From contig OZ025253.1 of NCBI GenBank assembly GCA_964019135.1, positions 2,942,520-3,006,519 of the forward strand: a stretch of 64,000 nucleotides of DNA, read 5' to 3'. Below are positions 1 to 11,000 of the stretch, in pieces (position 1 is the stretch's first letter; each line of letters begins with the position of its first letter). The stretch comes from Arenicola marina. Its lineage: Eukaryota > Annelida > Polychaeta > Arenicolidae. The position numbers and the translations under genes were made by a program. The notes beneath the pieces were generated by a model. The model had not been told where the DNA came from, did no database searches, and saw only the letters and a program-made list of their open reading frames with translations.

Positions 1-807
1 GACATGGACACCAAACCCCAATCCAACCCCCTGGACAGTGTGAAGGCCAAGGCTGCTGCTGCTAATTCAAATCCATTCATGCCTGTTGACACCCTGCCCC
101 TTTCCCTGGCTTTGCGGTATCACAGACATCGCTAATTCAAACCCAGTTCCTCCTCATAACACCCCTTTCCCCCCTCTCAGTCTTCAAGCATATAGCACAT
201 TTTAGATAGCAGCATCAATATTGATATATCAATAATGTAACTGAAGTGGTTACCGATAATCTGAACTGGATATGCTGGATACACATACTTGGATACCTTG
301 CGATATGGACTAATGTGATCTGGGAAGATATTATTATCAACAGCTACAGCCTGACTATTGTAACACTCAATGTCAAATGTGGTAAGTTAATTATGTGGTT
401 GTGACCAGGTGTATAATTATTGTTTGCCTTGCAAATAAGTTTATAATGTGAAATCAATAATGCCTGAATATTGCCTCATAATTATAAGAATATCATTGAG
501 ACAAGTAGACAAACACAATGGACTGAAAGTGTAATAATCATTATTTACATCATATTAGTTAATATATGTATCTCATTGCTATCCTAAATAATACAGAATA
601 TTAATTGAAAATAAACCAGTGAAAGCTAATAAAAAGAAATCTGGCTCTAAATGCTTGGAACAGTTTATTTTATCTGTCAGCACGTATCCTCTCTGATAAA
701 TACAGGAAAGTATTTACTTGTCTAATAGGCAAATCACTTTGTCTCAGATAAGTGTTAATGTCTAGCCCTGAATCAGTGAATGTATCTGTAAAGTTATATA
801 CATCTTA
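1..807. other. AT-rich non-coding stretch at left edge
   Basis: No convincing gene. A frame open from base 1 to a TAA ending at 135 (44 codons, Ala/Ser/Pro-rich) could be the end of an exon entering from the left, but it overlaps an imperfect direct repeat (about 60-108 and 131-176, both starting gctaattcaaa), so it may be chance. The rest is AT-rich with no repeat or motif I can name. Confidence 0.3.
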
Positions 808-1124
808 GCCTGGGCTTGCGTTAGCATTCGCCAATAGCCATTTGGCGAGAAAGTTTGGGATTTGGCGATAAGAACTTCCTGGACACTCGCCAAAATGGCG
901 AATATAAAATAAGTGTTTAACCCTATTTATCAACTGTTCCTCTGGCTATCGAGGCATAAATGTGCCTGGAAAACACTGTACATGGTAGATCTACTACATT
1001 CATCTCCAATTATGAGATTTATAACCAATTTATAACCAATATATTTGGCTAATTTTGGCTAATGTTTTTCCACGGAATTAGCCAAATTGGCTAATGAAAA
1101 AAATATCCTAGCGCAAGCCCAGCC
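808..1124. mobile_element. Small inverted-repeat (MITE-like) element
   Basis: The ends are 17-bp inverted repeats, 808-824 (gcctgggcttgcgttag) and 1108-1124 (ctagcgcaagcccagcc), matching at 15 of 17 positions. The 317-bp interior is non-coding and has short internal repeats of the ttggcgaa and ttggctaa kind. No target-site duplication is clear. Size, termini and lack of coding suggest a non-autonomous DNA transposon of unknown superfamily. Confidence 0.5.
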
Positions 1125-2270
1125 ATTAAAAAAAAAAATCTCCATTTTCCAAGTATACCCCCATTTTACAAAATGACCAAAACTTGACACCTACCACGAA
1201 TATGTATTTTTGCTACAATTCAGCTAAATATTAAGTCATTATCATCAGTAATAGCTCTTTGGAAAGCTTAAACCAAGTGTATAATACAGGAATGATATTT
1301 AAAAATGTAAATAGTAGCCACAAAAAGTAACAGAATGGTAATAATAAAGTGCAATTATCCAAAATCAGGACAGTTTTTGCAAAAATTCGAGATTACCACC
1401 TTTATAAAATTGGCTATAATTTCATCAAAGATCAAAATCTTCACCTGTTCACACCAAACCATTTTTAAAAACATCTAAATACATTGTTCTTGTAATACAA
1501 ATAAAAAAAAATATAGGTAGCCATGAAAATTTCCTGAGAAACATGTCCTGAAGCTTGAAAATATTATTTCATAAATATTTTTTGGCACAGCTTATGTCAC
1601 ACCAATTACCAGTAATATAAGCCTTGTGTTCACATTTTAATAAATCTGGTTATATATATAATGGTCTCCGATATAATTAGGATCTATACAAATGTTTTCC
1701 GAACTATTTATAGGTTTTCTCGATGCCTTTTTCTTAAATTTTTTGAATTTATCACGAATAGCCATTCTCAGGAAAATACTCTGTGAATGACGTCACAAAT
1801 TGGGGATTCCCCTGTGAATGATGTAACGAGTTAGGGACTCCCCTTTCACTGACACCAGCAGATGTTTATAGATATTTACCAGTCTTTTCTAAATCGCCGA
1901 AGCTTATTAAGTCTTACACCATGCTCTATTCATTTTCTCTATGTCACCACTGCTTTTGCTGTATTTTATTCGTGCTTTGTTCCATTTAGCCCCAATCTTG
2001 TGGCGTTGTTACCAAGAACAATGACTGGATGCCTGTTAAAACTGGCACGTAACGGGACTGTTAAGACAATAAGACTGCGTAAAATCTCAGGGCTACAGCC
2101 CACCGATGTTTGCCGATATTTACAGAGGTCTGCTCAAAATTGCCTAGGCTTATTATAGGTAGCTTACCTTAATAAAGTCCCCCCCACCCCCTTTTTTCAG
2201 CTCCAAAAATTCAGGAATCACATGGCAATCCCCCACCTCCTGCCAGATTTGTAAGACCTACAATATAGTT
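1125..2270. other. AT-rich intergenic DNA with a 31-bp tandem pair
   Basis: Mostly AT-rich with no supported gene; the 98-codon open frame at 1862-2158 has no recognisable features. A 31-bp direct duplication sits at 1781-1811 and 1812-1842. The first copy contains a perfect CRE palindrome TGACGTCA at 1788-1795; the second has lost it (tgatgtaa). Whether the CRE is used cannot be judged. Confidence 0.4.
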
Positions 2271-2382
2271 GTGATATCTCGGCCCAGGCCCGGTGAATGA
2301 AAGACACCAAGCCCCTAGGGCCAAAGGGGAATTCGAAACCCGCCTAGAACTTTCTAGGGTAGAACCGGCGTCCATTCGTGCC
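2271..2382 (+). repeat. tRNA-derived SINE, internally deleted copy
   Basis: Starts with gtgatatctcggcccagg exactly like the fuller copy at 2505, then jumps from the shared leader to the last bases of the B box (ttcgaaacc) and the common tail (cctagaactttc, agggtagaaccggcg). The A box and anticodon-like segment are missing, so this copy should be inactive for RNA polymerase III. Confidence 0.55.
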
Positions 2383-2504
2383 TGGTGCTGATGGAGACGA
2401 ACCTGGGTTGTCGGAGCCACCCGGAGCCACATGATAAGGCCAGCGTCCGGGTTACGGCGTGGCGGTTACTGCAAGGTCGCAGTCCATTGGGGAAAGGGTG
2501 GAGT

Positions 2505-2680
2505 GTGATATCTCGGCCCAGGCCTGGTGGATAAAAGACACCAAGTGCCTCGGGCCAAATGGGAATTTCCCTTTGGCCTAACGTGTAAGGTGTTCGCTCG
2601 GGATGCGAAGGGTCGCCGGTTCGAAACCCGCCTAGAACTTTCGAGGGTAGAACCGGCGTCCATTCGGGCCTGGGACCAGA
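2505..2680 (+). repeat. tRNA-derived SINE copy
   Basis: Contains a good pol III B box, GGTTCGAAACC at 2618-2628, about 30 bp downstream of an A-box-like tggcctaacgtgtaagg (2574-2590). The leader and tail repeat those of the deleted copy 230 bp upstream. The tRNA-like core sits inside a longer shared unit, as in composite SINEs. Confidence 0.6.
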
Positions 2681-3104
2681 AATACTACATAGTCACCCCC
2701 ACGAACGGGGAAATTCGGGTTCTGAATTGAAAAGACAAGTTATCAGCCGGTGGATAAACAGCTAAAAAAGCCCTGGTGAAAGTAGTTGACGCTATATACA
2801 AACTATAACTAACTACATGCAGCAAAACCTACTTTTCCCAGACATATCTGACAAGATACTGGTAACGTAAATGCTATCGTAGCACTGTTTTTATCTATTT
2901 TCGCGTTCATGGCTTGCCGCTTGTTGCTGTGAGACGCTGGTTTACACAATGCTGCAGACCTGCACGGCGCATCGGCGTCTGCCACTGAACACAGTATTCG
3001 CCAGGGTGTACATCCGAACCGGCCGCAGACGAAGCCGGCCTCCGTCCGAAAACAGACGGTTGGAGGGGGTGGGTGAGGGGGCGGGGGGTCGTTGTCTCGG
3101 CGGT
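2681..3104. other. Intergenic, no gene seen
   Basis: GC-rich from about 2900, with a G-rich tract at 3060-3104. No open frame with recognisable features and no clear repeat other than the flanking elements. Confidence 0.3.
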
Positions 3105-3479
3105 GTCTGGCTGCCGGATTAGTGTAAGGGGGTTAGGTGGGGCGGGAGGGGGAGGGGGCTCTGCTAATGGACAACAATTAGTCTTTGGATTAGGTGCCGG
3201 ATTAGTGTTCTATGGCTGAGTGCCCCGGGACCACCACTATCGACAACTACCTATCGACATGTGAACAAAAACTCAGTGGGATAATGATGATGACGAAAAT
3301 CGACTTTGGGTCAAAGAGCGTGTTTTTCTGAACATGTTGATCGAAACCGTGACCGTCCACAATGATTATCAAGGGAATGGGGCCATTTCTAGATTGCAGT
3401 ACATTGAGTTCATATGCTCGGTCCCCTGGCATGAACTTTACATTGAATAAGATAGCGTGGTTTTAGGGCCCCAGAGGGA

Positions 3480-3680
3480 CTTTTTCGACACGGCGACACG
3501 GCGATTTTTAAAATCGACAACTCGACATTGGGGTTGTCTTAGAATCGACATGCGACATAACACTTAACGACACGCGACATGGAAATTTTCTTAAAATCGA
3601 CACGCGACATGGAACTTTTCTTAAAAATCGACACACGACATGGACCTTTTCTTAAAATCGACACGCGACATGGCTACCCC
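3480..3680. repeat. ~31-bp tandem repeat (atcgacacgcgacatgg)
   Basis: About five or six degenerate units of roughly 31 bp, each with tcgacacgcgacatgg followed by a ttttcttaaaa spacer. The last three units (3581-3675) are the most alike. A diverged region in the opposite orientation around 7010-7190 carries the same gtgtcgcgtgtcg core. Confidence 0.6.
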
Positions 3681-3739
3681 CCCTCAGGGGCCCTAGTTTT
3701 GAGGTCAAGACGGGCCCTCGGAAAAAGGTCACACATACA

Positions 3740-4290
3740 ATTTCGCCCAAATAGAGCTTTTAAGGTACAATTTGGGGTAAATAGAGCTTTCGTTGTGCCA
3801 AATATAGCCTTCAGAGAGCAATTCAGCATAGATAGCGGTGTGGGATAGCAACTTATGCCAAATAGAGCCTTCTGTTGACAAAATAGAGCTTCCTGTTGAC
3901 AAAATAGAGCATTTGGTTTGCAAAATACAGAGCTTTCTGTTGGCAAAATAAAGATTTTGCGACGTAAGTAGAGTTTCAGCGGGCATTTTGAGCTAAATAT
4001 CGCACATAACTGGCAATTTGGGCTAAATAGCGAGTAAAACAGGAAATTTGAGGTACACTGGGCATCTAAGGGGCAACTTGGGTTAAACAGCGCGTATAAC
4101 GGGCAATGTGGGCTAAATTGCGCATGTGGCGGGTAATTGTCGGCTAAGAAGCGCATGTAACGCGCGAATATAACGGTCGATTTGAGCTGAACAGCGCATG
4201 TAGGGCGCAATTTTGGATAAAGAGCGCGTACACGAGACAATTCGGGCTAAACAGCGCGTATAACGCGAAATTTGAGCCAAATAGCGCGTT
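3740..4290. repeat. ~30-bp degenerate minisatellite
   Basis: Some 18 loosely conserved units of about 30 bp with the pattern ggcaatttgggctaaatagcg. Since 30 is a multiple of three, the minus strand stays open for 188 codons and shows a ten-residue cycle of the PNCPLYALFS type. The divergence among units and lack of start context argue for a non-coding repeat. Confidence 0.6.
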
Positions 4291-4323
4291 CATCCGACAC
4301 CTTGCGCACCGCAGGCTCAATTT

Positions 4324-4424
4324 AAGTGATGAGATCGCCATTCAACGGTAATTGGTTGGGTTTCGCGTATTTTTGCGTCTTACATCTAATAAAGTGATGA
4401 GATCGCCATTCAACGGTAATTGGT
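4324..4424 (+). repeat. 33-bp direct repeat pair
   Basis: The 33-bp stretch 4324-4356 (beginning aagtgatgagatcgcc) recurs without change at 4392-4424, 68 bp later. It lies near the right arm of the fold-back element and may be part of it. Confidence 0.6.
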
Positions 4425-4910
4425 CAGGTAATAAAGTAATTAAAGTCAACGGTAATTCAACACCGCCGCGCGCTCGTCACCTCCTGGGAGGCTGATTTGT
4501 CCCAGAGCAACCCGCCCAGGAACGAATAGTCTACAGCGCTTATTACTTACAGCGCTTATTGCCGTTAATAAAGATGTTAATATATATATATATTTGTTAG
4601 TTTTTGTTATTCATTTCAACAACAGTTTCAACAACCCGACCCGAAAGCCCATTTCAGTACTTGATCATGTTAATATCTTAATCTCGTTGTTCAGTCAACA
4701 ACTGGTAGTAGTGGTCCCGGTGCACTCAGCCAACTAGGCGCGAACACTAATCCGGCAGCCAGACGTCCTTAGTGCCGCAAACAGATATTGTGCTTAGGGT
4801 TTTTAGATCTAAATAGCTGGATATGTTACGCCACGGAAAATAACATGTTTGGACTAATTAATTTTTTTTTGGAAATAAACGATATTGAAATGGTATAACA
4901 GTTCTCTGAT

Positions 4911-5374
4911 GATTTTAAGATCTGCTAATTCGGTTTTGGCGTGGTCTAAAACATATAAATCGACATCAAAATAATTCAAGTCGGACTACTCAGTGAACTT
5001 TAATGGCGAACATCCTATTTGAAGGGAAAAATCGGCGGCCATCTTGAAAAATGGCAGCCATTTTGATTTTAAGATCTGCAAATTCGGTTTTGGCGTGGTC
5101 TTAAACATATAACTCGACATCAAAATCATTAAAGTCGGACTACTCAGTCAATTTTGACGGCGAAAATCGTAATTTTATGAGGAAATGGCGGCTATGTTGA
5201 AAAATTGCAGCCATTTTGATTTTAAGATCTGGAAATTCGGTTTTGGCGTGGTCTAAAACATATAAAGCGACATCAAAATCGTTAAAGTCTGACTACTCAG
5301 TCAACTTTAACGGCGAAAAAATCGTATTTTTATGGTGAAGATGGCGGCCATCTTGAAAAATGGCCGCCATTTTG
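4911..5374 (+). repeat. Three tandem ~154-bp repeats
   Basis: Units begin at 4911, 5065 and 5218 with gattttaagatctg, giving periods of 154 and 153 bp. Each unit ends in a near-palindrome of atggcggccat type around ttgaaaa, clearest at 5340-5372. The aagatggcggc half is also a YY1-type site. No coding potential. Confidence 0.75.
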
Positions 5375-5569
5375 GATTTTTAAGTGGCTAACGGGCTCTT
5401 TTTGAAAACTAGTCCCAAGGGAACATCTATGCCAAATTTGGTGCTTGTCTCACGAAGTGAACGATTTTTTCACTTATCTGCTCTACTACAACGTACTCTC
5501 GCTTCCAGAAGGCCTTTCCCGCTCATATCAAAGATGGTGTACTAATATCTTCGCTCATATCGATGGTGT

Positions 5570-5907
5570 TTGCATATTGAGCTCTTTCCCGCCAAAACTA
5601 AGCCCAGCTAGGCGACATGTGGATCACAATATGCAGAAAACGCGATTGTTTAATTTTATAAATTCAGAAACTTAATGAACATCGCCCTTTCGGCTGTGAT
5701 ATGGCAAACGTGTCTATCCCGGACACCGCAGAACTCTGTCGCGGCAGTAACAAAGAATCGCACATATCACGGGCAAGGTCAAGAGACCACCACATTTGGC
5801 AGTCTGCTATGCGTGGAATCTTGGGAGAAATTCTGGATGAATCAAGGACTGATTCTTTTTTGTATTTTGACCTCTTTAGTTTTGGCGGTAAAGAGCTCAA
5901 TATGCAA
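5570..5907. mobile_element. MITE with 32-bp terminal inverted repeats
   Basis: The ends 5570-5601 and 5876-5907 are inverted repeats of 32 bp with a single mismatch (cccgcc against accgcc); the termini read ttgcatattgagctcttt. The 338-bp element has no transposase. Short overlapping frames on both strands (60-84 codons) are by-products. No target duplication is visible at the borders chosen. Confidence 0.65.
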
Positions 5908-6175
5908 CTTTAAATATTTTGCAATATAACACTACATGCGCACAGTTTTATGACCATTATGAAAGTCCAGGGCGAACCTAGTGAACACGCAGCAAGAAAA
6001 ACTACGTATTGGCCCTATACGTAGCCTGCGGCTCAAAACGCTGACCTGCTAGAACACGTAAACATCAACGTGCCCATGCGCGTAGTAACAACGGTAAGAA
6101 CGTGATGAGGTTTCACCAGAGATCGATTAGTACCTTACATAATCTCTGGTTTTACAGCCGATAACAGACAATCGA
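5908..6175. other. Intergenic, no gene seen
   Basis: Mixed-composition DNA between a MITE and a G-rich minisatellite; nothing recognised. Confidence 0.3.
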
Positions 6176-6835
6176 GCATTCAGATAGATGGGGTGCGGGG
6201 GAGGGGTAGAGAGGAGGGGGTGTGGGGCGCGCATTCAGATAGATGGGGGTGTGGGGTAGGGGGTAGAGAGGAGGGGGTGTGGGAGAGAGGTGTGGAGGGG
6301 GTGTGGGGCGCGCATTCAGATAGATGGGGGTGTGGGGTTGGGGGTAGAGAGGAGGGGGTGTGGGAGAGAGGTAGAGAGGAGGGGGTGTGGGGCGCGCATT
6401 CAGATAGATGGGGGTGTGGGGTAGGGGGTAGAGAGGAGGGGGTGTGGGGCGCGCCTTCAGATAGATGGGGTGCGGGGGAGGGGTAGAGAGGAGGGGGTGT
6501 GGGGCGCGCATTCAGATGGATGGGGGTGTGGGGTAGGGGGTAGAGAGGAGGGGGTGTGGGGGAGGGGTAGAGAGGAGGGGGTGTGGGGCGCGCATTTAGA
6601 GAGATGGGGGTGTGGGGCGCGCATTGAGAGAGATGGGGGTGTGGGGGAGGGGTAGAGAGAAGGGGGTGTGGGGCGCGCATTCAGATAGATGGGGAGCGGG
6701 GGAGTGGTAGAGAGGAGGGGGTGTGGGGCGCGCATTCAGAAACATGGGGGTGCGGAGGAGGGGTAGAGAGGAGGGGGTGTGGGGTGCGCATTCAGATGGA
6801 TGGGGGTGTGGGGTAGGGGGTAGAGAGGGGGTAGA
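6176..6835 (+). repeat. G-rich minisatellite (~55-bp units)
   Basis: About eleven units marked by gcgcattcagatagatgg followed by alternating gtgtgggg, tagggggtagagagg and agggggtgtgggg blocks. Unit length varies by gain or loss of the sub-blocks. The plus strand has runs of three to five G throughout, so it could form G-quadruplexes. Open frames on both strands (Pro-rich on minus, Gly-rich on plus) are forced by the repeat. Confidence 0.8.
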
Positions 6836-7955
6836 TACAGTGGGTTACCAACACGGGCGGGCAATCACCGGTCCCTCACATATCCGGCCTTTGTTAGTTC
6901 TGTGGCCGTAAGACGGACAAACAGATTTTTGTCTGTCCTACGTAACAACCATAGAAAAGGGTCTGGGAGTGGGGATCCACTATCCAGCGTCGATCTTTTG
7001 AAAATTCTCGGTGTCGGATGTTTATTTTTTGACGGCGTTCCGTACGTGTCTCTTTTGGGCGACAGAATTCAGTGTCGTTTTTATGCCACTATATGTGTCG
7101 ATGTCGCTTTTTTAGATCATCAGTGTCGGAATTTTGGGGTTAATGTCGATTTTCGATTTTTCAAACATGTTTGTGTCGCGTGTCGTCATTTACCCATTCC
7201 AGGCCCGGAAGAACTATGTGACCTGACGCGGGGACAGCAACAACAGGCGCGGCGACCCCTCCGCACTCAACCCCGCTGGCACGTGGGCGACGGCGACCCC
7301 GCAATTGGGAACAGTCCATTTTATATCCAGGGGAGAAGGGGATTGTATTTTTTGTCAGAAAAATCTCGCTCTAGGGGGGTGGGGATGGGGTCCATGGTTT
7401 TTTTTAGGAGGGGTGGGGGGGGGGGGGTAAGATGAGGGCTCAATTGTTTAATGTGGCCATGGGGATGATCCTCATTTTCAGCTGTATTTTCTTACACAAA
7501 AAATATGAGCCCCCCTCCACCCCCCTTCCCCGGATATCAAATGGTCCGTCCCTTTATTCTAATATTCCACTTATATCATGTTTTCCTTTGAGCAATGAAA
7601 GGTATGGATCGGTCGGGATGTTTCGCTTTGCCGTTATAAATCGATCATCGGCTGCGGACCAGCCACCATCTCACAATGGTGGCGGGGGGGGGGGGGGTGG
7701 GCATTGGTGGCATGCTGCCGACCAATCACTGGTAGACAAATAAGACCCACATACCTTACGGTTTACAAATCATACGGGTTCACTCATTCCGGAGAAGACG
7801 CCAAACCGGAAAAGTCCAGAACTGGAAACATGTTCATCGGTCCATCAAAGTAACTACGCGACTTCCCATGAAGGTTGCGAAAAGTTTGATACATCTACAG
7901 CGCGGGTTTTACCACTGAGGACTCAGCGGCCGGCCACTGGCGACTTGTTTTAGTG
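6836..7955. other. Upstream region of the lectin gene
   Basis: No exon recognised. 7010-7190 has several tgtcg motifs related in reverse to the 31-bp repeat at 3480-3680. Long G or C tracts lie at about 7412-7429 and 7682-7697. The promoter of the gene starting at 7956 should be here; I see no TATA box in a convincing position. Confidence 0.3.
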
Positions 7956-8040
7956 ATGGCCGTAAGAGCCCACGGGGGATCTAGGTGGCCGCGCCTGGTC
8001 CTTGCAGTAATACTCTACGGCATGGTGTCGGGATGCCACG
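7956..8040 (+). CDS. Lectin receptor exon 1: signal peptide
   Basis: ATG at 7956 opens a basic then hydrophobic leader: RWPRLVLAVILYGMVSG, followed by Cys-His. The donor GTGAGT begins at 8041, phase 1. The 85-nt length and leader make this a good secretory first exon even though it is too short to appear as an isolated ORF. Confidence 0.75.
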
Positions 8041-11000
8041 GTGAGTATGGATGGCGAGAAGTCCATGATTATTGAAGGCCAAACGGGGTCAAAAAACCTT
8101 TTACTCAAATTAAGTAGATGTGGTGGAATAGTTTATATATGCGGGTAGTATGGCGCGGTCTCTTGACCTGTTTTATCTGCAGCTCGGTGCTCACCCCCCC
8201 CCCCCCCCGGCACCCCCTACTCGTCTGCGGATTCCTCGGGAACACAATCGGTCATATGTCAGCATCTAAATTTGTTGAATCTGCAGGCCGGATCGGCTCT
8301 CAAGTTAGTTTGTCAAGCCTTTATTTGACGATTTTGTTCTATATTTGATGATCATAACGATGTTAATTAAAAGTATATATATTAATTTGACTAGCATATT
8401 TGTGGATGTTAATATAATCAGTATACTGATTCGGCGAGAGAACTGGATAATAGAAATGGATAATAGATATTATGCGTATAAATAACTTGAAATTGTTACC
8501 GAGGAAGGATAGTGTTACACTTGGGAATCATTTACGTGGTTAAAGCAGTCGGAATGAATCTTAGTCTTGACACAATCTCCACGCGCACAGCTACCTGTCC
8601 CACATACTGGACTTCCGTATTGGGCGACTGTTACCGTGGGGTGAGCTCGTCTGGCGGAGACTACAGCACCATCACCCAGGCCCATGACGACTGCGCAGCC
8701 CTGGGGGGCTTCCTGGCCCCACTGCGTGATCCCGCCGTGGAGACCTTCGCTAGGAATTTTATATTATCTCACGGTACATCAGAGGTAAGTCTCTCTCCCA
8801 GGTCCTCACCGCGCTCTGGCCACCTGGGAGCCTAACAGCCTAACGGCACGTGGATCTGTGGTTCGAGCCCAGCTGTGGTCATGTAGGTGTGGTCGCAGAA
8901 TAAAGATTCCATGTCCTCCTTCGCAAAGAGTAGGGGGTTACCCCGGAAACATGGCTCCACTCTTCCCTTCCTTCTCCCGTTGACGCTCTATGACCAGATT
9001 TTTGAAAGTTTAATTAAAGCATCCTGAACAGCGAACAAAACAAATCCATGCGACCCTGTTCACCAAATGGCGAGACTGTTCGTCTAAAATTCGCACAAAA
9101 TATAGTGGCGCCCTCTCGCGAGCCATTTCGTGATAAATAGTGTGATATAACAGTATTGCAACCTTGCCAAACGTGTGTAGAGGTATCCGTTTGGCGCAGG
9201 CAGGCCAGAGGTTATTTAAGACGTGTATCCATCACATAGGAAGCAATAAGGGCCGTGCGACGAAAGGACCGTCCGTTGCTAAGGTTAGGATTAGGGTTAG
9301 GAATAAGTTAACGTTTAGGTTTTATGTATAAGGAGGGGTGGGGCCGGATACCTTTTTCGACCTCCGCGATTGGCACCTAGGAATTCTTGGAGATTCGCGA
9401 TTAGCTGTTGGCAATTTTTGGAGATCGTTATCTGTACAATTCCTGGTGCAACGCGAAGCCCCCCTCCTTATTTACCGCGATCCGTTTATAATAGCAGTCT
9501 GCGAAGTCCTCGATATTCGCGATATCATTATTATAAGGCGTTTTTTTTCGCGCCCAGCTTTAAAATGTCATAACCTTGGAGATTCTATATTGCTCTCCGT
9601 AATTTTTGGGGATTTGCGATTCAGAGGGAATATCCCCCCCACCCCCCACCACCCTCTATCAGGTTAGAATTAGGTTAATGTATTAGTTTAAAATTATATT
9701 TGGGTATAGGGTTTAAGGACTCTTTTCATAGAAAAAAGGCTAGGTTAGGGTTAACCATACGGACCCAAATTCCTCGTGGAGGGCCCTTAATTATGTGAGG
9801 CTATTCGCAGGTGGGAAGGCCATCGACCTATCCACTGCCTCAGCGAATGCATGGTGTTGCGTTCGACATTGCGCACTTCCATGGTTTTATTTAAAGTGTA
9901 TGGTTTTTTATTATTATGGTCCGGTGCAGTGAAATGACTGGACAAAGCCACTGTATACCAGAGTAAGCGTCCCTGTTTACTCTGACATGTGATATGACAC
10001 GGCCCGATACTATGATTGGTGATCAGCGGCACTTAATTAATGCTCCAGCTCATTCTGCCAACCGCCGACACCAACCGCATGGCAACTATATCATTGTGAT
10101 ATTCTCTATATATGTTTGATCAGCGAGAAATTGTCATTGGGTTAACTGACGCCCTACGAGAGGAGACCTGGAGCTGGATAGTCGACCCGTCCGAGGAGGC
10201 TGTGGGCATAACGTGGGCGACTGGTAAGGCACTCTTCACTGCCTACACATCGTCCGTCCGGCAGGGGACGCTCCACGTAACAAGGCTAAATTTAGCCAAT
10301 GGCAGAGATCCAAGGGGGGGGGGGGGGGGGGGGGTCCCAGAGGTTCGGATCCCCCCCCCCCCACCCCGTACCTCCTTTTGAGGAAGATCTTTTGAGTTCG
10401 ATTGAGGGTAAACTTTGAACCCCTGTTTTTTTTCTTTAATTTTGCTTCTCCTCAATTCTGATCGTACGACAAGGGAAGGTCCATAATTGCCAATTTTTCG
10501 GCACCGAAGATGTAACATTCAAGATATATATCCTCGAAACCGCTGATTTTCTATCTAGCGTTAGCTGTATTGCTTTCCCCGTCGAGATGCACCCAACTGA
10601 AGCATCTAATGGGCCGAATTAACCATGTTCCATATTTTGCCATATATTACTATATAATGCATTGGATTAGCCTTAGCCGGACGTGCGCAATTATGGGATG
10701 GCGGGCACGGCGCTATCTATGTGCTGTGAAACGGGTGACTACTCTTGGCGGGGGGGGGGGCGGGGGAGTTTCTTGGGAGAGGGGAGGGGTAGTGGCAAGA
10801 AAGGGCTGACTCTTTTGTGCCGACCTCATTTGTATAAACTGTATGTATGACGAAATTGACTACACATAGGTGCATGGGCGGATTCAGGGGGGGGGGATGG
10901 TCCAGAGGTCCCCCCCCCCTTTTTGAGGAAGAATGCCTTTTTGTCAATTACAAATTTAGGCCATCTGAGGTGCGCCCCCCCCCCCCTCCCTCCTCCTTTT

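Larger units (their letters stand above)
3105..4764. mobile_element. Fold-back element with satellite-like interior
   Basis: A 21-bp perfect inverted repeat bounds the unit: 3105-3125 against 4744-4764 (core gccggattagtgt). A second inner arm on the left, 3196-3239, pairs with 4707-4757 around tgagtgcnccgggaccac. The interior is not a transposase gene but tandem repeats (3480-3680 and 3740-4290) plus a 33-bp direct repeat. This resembles fold-back transposons, which carry repeat-rich arms. No target duplication could be recognised. Confidence 0.5.
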